A stretch of DNA of 12,397 nucleotides, from positions 1 to 12,397 of the forward strand of contig JAIWOG010000120.1 in NCBI GenBank assembly GCA_020217035.1, in the 5' to 3' direction. Origin of the DNA: Magnetospirillum sp. (GTDB lineage: Bacteria > Pseudomonadota > Alphaproteobacteria > Rhodospirillales > Magnetospirillaceae). The position numbers were made by a program, and so were the translations under genes. The notes under the pieces were generated by a model. The model searched no databases and was not told the origin of the DNA. It was given only the letters and a program-made list of their open reading frames with translations. Shown piece after piece: positions 9,181 to 12,397 of this stretch (position 1 is its first letter; the number at the start of each line of letters is the position of its first letter).

Positions 9181-9276
9181 GGGAGACCGGACAACGACCC
9201 GAACCGGAAATCGTTACGGCTGCTTCCTTCCGGACCTGACCGGGTTGGCGACGGGCTCGTCCATCGCCGGCCTCCC
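9181..9276 (-). ncRNA. ffs: Signal recognition particle RNA, small (4.5S) type
   Basis: The minus strand carries the hallmark SRP domain IV: GGTCAGGTCCGGAAGGAAGC followed by AGCC, i.e. the GGAA tetraloop and the internal loop that bind the Ffh M domain. The ends pair: GGGAGGCCGG at the 5' side (9276-9267) with CCGGTCTCCC at the 3' side (9190-9181), one G-U pair included, which sets a length of about 96 bases. That is the usual size in proteobacteria lacking the Alu domain. The mature RNA may extend a few bases at the 3' end. It works with Ffh and FtsY in co-translational membrane targeting. It lies between the M23 gene and the FAD dehydrogenase gene, antisense to both. Confidence 0.95.
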
Positions 9277-9283
9277 GGCGCGG

Positions 9284-9312
9284 AATATCGGGAAGTGTCG
9301 CCCCGATTGCAA
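9284..9312 (-). promoter_or_regulatory. Promoter of ffs
   Basis: On the minus strand TTGCAA (9312-9307), a 17-base spacer and GATATT (9289-9284) match sigma-70 boxes at 4/6 each. Seven bases then lead to the first base of the SRP RNA stem at 9276, the expected distance to a start point. The spacing makes this convincing despite imperfect boxes. Confidence 0.7.
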
Positions 9313-9369
9313 GCACAAACCTGCCTGGGCTAGTCTTTGCCCCCCTTGAACGCCCCGATAAGGCCAGCC

Positions 9370-10737
9370 ATGCCCCTGCCTCAGCCCCTGCTCGACCTGC
9401 TTTCCAGCCATTTCGGCGACCGCCTGTCGCTGTCGGCGGCGGTGCGCGAACACCACGGCAAGGACGAATCGCACTTCCCCCCCTGCCCGCCCGACGCGGT
9501 GGTCTTCGCGCTGTGCACTGAAGACGTGGCTGTCGCCGTCAAGGCGTGCGCCGATCATCGGGTGCCGGTCATCGCCTTCGGCACCGGCACCTCGCTGGAA
9601 GGCCACATCCTGGCGCCCCATGGTGGAATCTGCGTTGATGTCAGCGGCATGAACCAAGTCCTCGAGGTCCGCCCCGAGGATCTGGACGTCACCATCCAGC
9701 CCGGCGTCACCCGCAAGCAGTTGAACGAACACTTGCGCGACAGCGGCCTGTTCTTCCCCATCGATCCCGGCGCCGACGCCAGCTTGGGCGGCATGGCGGC
9801 GACCCGGGCCAGCGGCACCAACGCCGTGCGTTACGGCACCATGCGCGACAACGTGCTGTCGTTGGAAGTGGTGCTGGCCGACGGCCGCGTCATCCGCACC
9901 GGTGGCCGCGCCCGCAAGTCGTCGGCCGGCTACGACCTGACCCGGCTGTTCGTGGGGTCCGAGGGCACTTTGGGCATCATCACCGAGTTGACGCTGCGCC
10001 TGCACGGCATCCCCGAGGCGACCTCCGCCGCCGTCTGCCCGTTCCCCGACCTGGAGGCGGCGGTCAACACGGTGATCCTGACCATCCAGTCGGGCATTCC
10101 GGTGGCCCGCGTCGAGTTGATGGACGCGGCCATGGTGGACGCGGTCAACCGCTATTCCAAGACCGACCACAAGGTGGCGCCGACGCTGTTCTTCGAGTTC
10201 CACGGATCGCAAGCGGGCGTCCAGGAACAGGCGGAACGGGTCCAGGCCATCGCCGCCGAATTCGGCGCCGAGGGCTTTCAGTGGGCGCTCGCCGCCGAGG
10301 ACCGCACCAAGCTGTGGGCGGCGCGGCATTCGGCCTATTACGCCGGCATCAACTTGCAGCCGGGCAGCCGCGCCTATACCACCGACGCCTGCGTGCCCAT
10401 TTCGAAACTGGCCGAATGCCTGTTGGAAACCCGCGCCGATCTGGATCAGTCGCGGCTGAAATCCACCATCGTCGGCCATGTGGGCGACGGCAACTTCCAT
10501 GTCCTGCTGCTGGTCGACCCCAACAGCGCCGAGGACGAGGCGGAAGCCGAACGGCTGAACCACCGCATCGTGCGGCGCGCCCTGGCCCTGGGCGGCACCT
10601 GCACCGGCGAGCATGGAATCGGTCAAGGGAAAAAGGGGTTCCTGGCCGAGGAAATGGGCGAGGCGCTGGACGTCATGCGTTCCGTCAAGGCGGCGCTGGA
10701 CCCGCTCAATATCCTGAACCCCGGCAAGATCGTCTAG
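9370..10737 (+). CDS. FAD-linked D-lactate / 2-hydroxyacid dehydrogenase (GlcD/LDHD family)
   Basis: A 455-residue flavoenzyme with an N-terminal FAD-binding domain (PCMH type; AFGTGTSLEGH at 69-79, PGADASLGGMAATRASGTN at 133-151, FVGSEGTLGIITE at 194-206) and the C-terminal FAD-oxidase domain (GHVGDGNFH at 369-377, whose two His bind the metal and substrate, and TGEHGIG around 412-418). The C terminus DPLNILNPGKIV is typical. The ATG at 9370 is chosen over TTG 9337 because AAGG lies six bases before it. Expected to oxidise D-lactate or a related D-2-hydroxy acid and pass electrons to cytochrome c or quinone; glycolate oxidase subunit D is the near alternative, but no glcE or glcF neighbours are present. 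Probably co-transcribed with mogA, 15 bases downstream. Confidence 0.88.
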   Translation: MPLPQPLLDLLSSHFGDRLSLSAAVREHHGKDESHFPPCPPDAVVFALCTEDVAVAVKACADHRVPVIAFGTGTSLEGHILAPHGGICVDVSGMNQVLEVRPEDLDVTIQPGVTRKQLNEHLRDSGLFFPIDPGADASLGGMAATRASGTNAVRYGTMRDNVLSLEVVLADGRVIRTGGRARKSSAGYDLTRLFVGSEGTLGIITELTLRLHGIPEATSAAVCPFPDLEAAVNTVILTIQSGIPVARVELMDAAMVDAVNRYSKTDHKVAPTLFFEFHGSQAGVQEQAERVQAIAAEFGAEGFQWALAAEDRTKLWAARHSAYYAGINLQPGSRAYTTDACVPISKLAECLLETRADLDQSRLKSTIVGHVGDGNFHVLLLVDPNSAEDEAEAERLNHRIVRRALALGGTCTGEHGIGQGKKGFLAEEMGEALDVMRSVKAALDPLNILNPGKIV

Positions 10738-10752
10738 GCACAAGGATTCGTC

Positions 10753-11289
10753 ATGACCAAAGAGATTCCCATCGGCGTCGTCACCATTTCCGACCGCGCC
10801 TCGACCGGCGTCTATCAAGATCTCGGCGGGCCGGCCATGGTGGAATGGCTGGGCAAGGCCATCACCAGCCCGTGGCGGCCGGTGCCGCGGCTGATCGCCG
10901 ACGAACAGCCCCTTATCGAAGCCACCTTGCGCGAATTGGCCGATGTGGAAAACTGCGCCCTGATCGTCACCACCGGCGGCACCGGCCCGGCGCCGCGCGA
11001 CGTGACGCCCGAGGCCACCGAGGCGGTGTGCGACAAGATGATGCCGGGCTTCGGCGAATTGATGCGCGCCGTCAGCCTGAAGGTGGTGCCCACCGCCATC
11101 CTGTCGCGCCAGACCGCCGGCATCCGCGGCCAGTCGCTGATCGTCAACCTGCCGGGCAAGCCCAGCGCCATCGCCGATTGCCTGGAAGCGGTGATGCCGG
11201 CCATTCCTTATTGCATCGACCTGATCGGCGGGCCGTTCATCGAGACCGATCCTGAATTCTGCAAGGCGTTCCGGCCCAAGGCGAAATAG
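10753..11289 (+). CDS. mogA: Molybdopterin adenylyltransferase MogA
   Basis: Activates molybdopterin by adenylylation before molybdenum insertion, a late step of molybdenum cofactor synthesis in the cytosol. The 178-residue protein has the MoaB/Mog fold signatures: TTGGTGPAPRDVTPEAT (around 73-89), which holds the molybdopterin and ATP, NLPGKPSAI (around 135-143), and the end PAIPYCIDLIGGPF. Length and motifs fit MogA rather than the MoeA/Cnx1-E domain. It follows the FAD dehydrogenase gene by 15 bases with AAGGA as ribosome binding site, so the pair is likely one transcript. No other molybdenum-cofactor gene is in the window. Confidence 0.94.
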   Translation: MTKEIPIGVVTISDRASTGVYQDLGGPAMVEWLGKAITSPWRPVPRLIADEQPLIEATLRELADVENCALIVTTGGTGPAPRDVTPEATEAVCDKMMPGFGELMRAVSLKVVPTAILSRQTAGIRGQSLIVNLPGKPSAIADCLEAVMPAIPYCIDLIGGPFIETDPEFCKAFRPKAK

Positions 11290-11319
11290 CGCATCTTGTC
11301 GCGCAGCGAGAAGATGCGC
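11289..11319 (+). terminator. Hairpin after mogA, possible terminator
   Basis: GCGCATCTT (11289-11297) pairs perfectly with AAGATGCGC (11311-11319). After one G-G mismatch an inner TCGC/GCGA stem with a 3-base loop continues, giving about 13 pairs. It begins at the last base of the mogA stop codon. There is no T run afterwards, so it may slow or stabilise rather than cleanly terminate. Confidence 0.45.
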
Positions 11320-11342
11320 CAAGCCCGAGCGGCGTTTGATCT

Positions 11343-11378
11343 GCCCGGCACGGGCCACTCGTCAAGCCTCGGCTTGAC
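11343..11378. other. Two further hairpins in the mogA-cytochrome spacer
   Basis: GCCCG/CGGGC with a 3-base loop (11343-11355) and a tight palindrome GTCAAGCC-TC-GGCTTGAC (11361-11378). With the hairpin at 11289-11319 they make three stem-loops within 90 bases of the 160-base spacer. No conserved RNA family recognised. Confidence 0.5.
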
Positions 11379-11449
11379 CGCGCTCAAAGACTGAACGGCA
11401 TGTTTCGGGTGAAAACCGCACAGGATCATAACTTTGCGGGATCATCCGA

Positions 11450-12139
11450 ATGCGTGCGGCAATGGCGATGATGGTTTTGGTGACGGGCTTGGCAGGGCCG
11501 GCTTGGGCGCAAAACGCCCCCGAGCCCCGAACCCTGCCCAACGGCAAGACCTGGACCTACGACGCCGATTCGGGGCGCGACATCATGCGCACCTGCGCCG
11601 CCTGCCACGGCGAATTCGGCGAAGGCGGCGGCGGCGGCGTCTATCCGCGCATTTCCGGCCTGCACCCCGATTACATCGCCGAGCAATTGCGCGCCTTCAA
11701 ATCGCGCGAGCGCGAGAACATTCCGATGATTCCCTACGCCAACGACCGCGAATTGCCGGAAAAGGACGTGCTTGACGTCTCTTATTATCTGGCGTCCATC
11801 ACCCCCACCCGCCATCCCCCCGCCGACGACGTCGCCATGGACGCCTATGAACGCCTGAAACTGGCCAAGCAGGCGGTGCAGATCCCGCGCCAGCCCGGCG
11901 ACATCGCCGCCGGCAAGACGCTTTTCAACGCCGATTGCATGGAATGCCACGGCCGCGACGGCCAGGGGCGGGTCAAGAAGCCGCCACTGGCCCAGCAGCA
12001 CATGCCCTATCTGCGCACCCAGGTGGGCCTGTTCCTGTCGGGGCTGCGCAAGCACGACGACGTGGACGAACTGATGCGCCCCAAATCGGCCAAGGATTGG
12101 GACGACATCTGGGCCTATGTTTCCACCCTGGACGATTAG
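11450..12139 (+). CDS. Periplasmic diheme cytochrome c (c4-like)
   Basis: A 229-residue precursor with a signal peptide (MRAAMAMMVLVTGLAGPAWA, cleaved before Q21). There are two class I cytochrome domains, each with one CxxCH heme site: C49-A-A-C52-H53 and C163-M-E-C166-H167. Likely axial methionines are Met93 (NIPMIPYA) and Met209 (LMRPKSAKDW) or Met185. The first domain contains the GEGGGGGVYPRISGLHPDY stretch, a glycine-expanded form of the GxGGGxYPRLxGQ segment of c4-type cytochromes. Each domain ends with the expected helix (LDVSYYLASI and DIWAYVSTLD). It should shuttle electrons in the periplasm. The D-lactate-type dehydrogenase nearby is a possible but unproven partner. It has its own spacer and terminator, so it is probably a single-gene unit. 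Confidence 0.92.
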   Translation: MRAAMAMMVLVTGLAGPAWAQNAPEPRTLPNGKTWTYDADSGRDIMRTCAACHGEFGEGGGGGVYPRISGLHPDYIAEQLRAFKSRERENIPMIPYANDRELPEKDVLDVSYYLASITPTRHPPADDVAMDAYERLKLAKQAVQIPRQPGDIAAGKTLFNADCMECHGRDGQGRVKKPPLAQQHMPYLRTQVGLFLSGLRKHDDVDELMRPKSAKDWDDIWAYVSTLDD

Positions 12140-12271
12140 AACGGCGCGGTTCGAAAGCCAACGGGTTGCCGGGACCGGAACCGGGATCGAGCCCCAGAAA
12201 AGGGCCGCGCCAAGGATGAACGACCGCCTTCCGTATTCCAATCGGGCAAGCTGCGACAAGACACGAAAACC

Positions 12272-12299
12272 GGGCCGCCCCCTCAAGGGGCGGCCCTTT
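12272..12299 (+). terminator. Intrinsic terminator after the diheme cytochrome gene
   Basis: GGGCCGCCCC (12272-12281) and GGGGCGGCCC (12287-12296) form a perfect 10-base GC stem around a 5-base loop, followed by only TTT. It lies 130 bases after the stop. The stem is strong but the T tail short. The rest of 12140-12271 holds no gene I can support. Confidence 0.7.
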
Positions 12300-12309
12300 G
12301 CACAATTGA

Positions 12310-12397
12310 TGTGCCCCCGGAAAACTGGATCGTTTTGAGTTAGAGTTTTCGGATCGGATTTCCCGGCTGGGGAAGGAAGATCGAGATGAAGGCATCG
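12310..12397 (+). mobile_element. Left end of an IS3-family-like insertion sequence (cut by window edge)
   Basis: TGTGCCCCCGGAAAACTGGA at 12310 has the TG start and the CCCCGGAAxxCTGGA core common to terminal inverted repeats of IS3-family elements. About 75 bases later, after GGAAGGAAG, an ATG opens a frame reading M-K-A-S, the usual beginning of the OrfA helix-turn-helix protein in several IS3 subgroups. The right end and any target duplication lie outside the window, so the exact boundary may be a few bases to the left. Confidence 0.6.
12386..12397 (+). CDS. Start of IS3-type transposase OrfA (partial)
   Basis: Only four codons (M-K-A-S) are visible before the window ends. They are preceded at good distance by a strong ribosome binding site (GGAAGGAAG). 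The call depends on the inverted-repeat-like sequence upstream and on MKAS being a frequent start of IS3 OrfA proteins. Nothing more can be said of its integrity. Confidence 0.45.

Noticed and set aside
9214..11358. Long minus-strand open frame (about 714 codons) opposite the FAD dehydrogenase and mogA
   Set aside because: It runs through ffs and two well-supported genes, with low-complexity Gly/Ala/Arg/His-rich translation. A frame shadow of GC-rich coding sequence.
12140..12200. GGTTCGAAAGCC resembling the T-arm of a tRNA after the cytochrome gene
   Set aside because: No acceptor stem, anticodon arm or CCA-side pairing can be formed around it.
11426..12286. Minus-strand open frame opposite the cytochrome c gene
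   Set aside because: The + strand encodes two CxxCH sites and a signal peptide; the antisense translation has neither motifs nor a plausible start.

Overview
The window looks like a stretch of chromosome from a GC-rich alphaproteobacterium, probably a Magnetospirillum-like member of the Rhodospirillales. This is inferred from base composition, a groESL operon with a CIRCE operator, the short 4.5S-type SRP RNA and the style of the encoded proteins. No database search was possible, so the genus is a guess.

Left part (1-5796): a surface-glycan region. A multi-pass membrane protein, probably a GT-C type glycosyltransferase, enters from the left edge on the + strand. It converges on a tight five-gene minus-strand operon, given here in transcription order. 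The first gene is a ColD-like PLP-dependent 3-dehydratase whose Schiff-base lysine is replaced by histidine. Then come GDP-mannose 4,6-dehydratase (gmd), an SDR epimerase/reductase with the full GDP-fucose/GDP-colitose synthase catalytic set, a family 2 glycosyltransferase, and a small single-span membrane protein with a HicB-like N terminus. Stops and starts overlap or nearly touch throughout. Together the first three enzymes could take GDP-mannose to GDP-L-colitose, a 3,6-dideoxy sugar of O-antigens. The glycosyltransferase may then transfer this or another sugar.

Middle (5861-8008): the groES-groEL chaperonin operon on the minus strand. It has a CIRCE (HrcA) operator, an overlapping heat-shock-like promoter upstream, and a strong intrinsic terminator separating it from the glycan operon.

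Right part (8094-12397): on the + strand, a secreted EF-hand/M23-type protein with a polyglycine linker and an altered metallopeptidase motif. It is followed by a terminator that works in both directions and is shared with the convergent SRP RNA gene (ffs, minus strand), for which a promoter can be read. Then come a FAD-linked D-lactate/glycolate-type dehydrogenase and mogA (molybdopterin adenylyltransferase) as a probable pair, a hairpin-rich spacer, and a periplasmic diheme cytochrome c with its terminator. The last about 90 bases look like the left end of an IS3-family insertion sequence, cut off by the window edge after four codons of its first ORF.

The most notable content is the putative GDP-colitose cassette, the HicB-like/membrane small protein, and the EF-hand/M23 protein lacking one histidine of the HxH motif. 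The rest is ordinary housekeeping or respiratory material.
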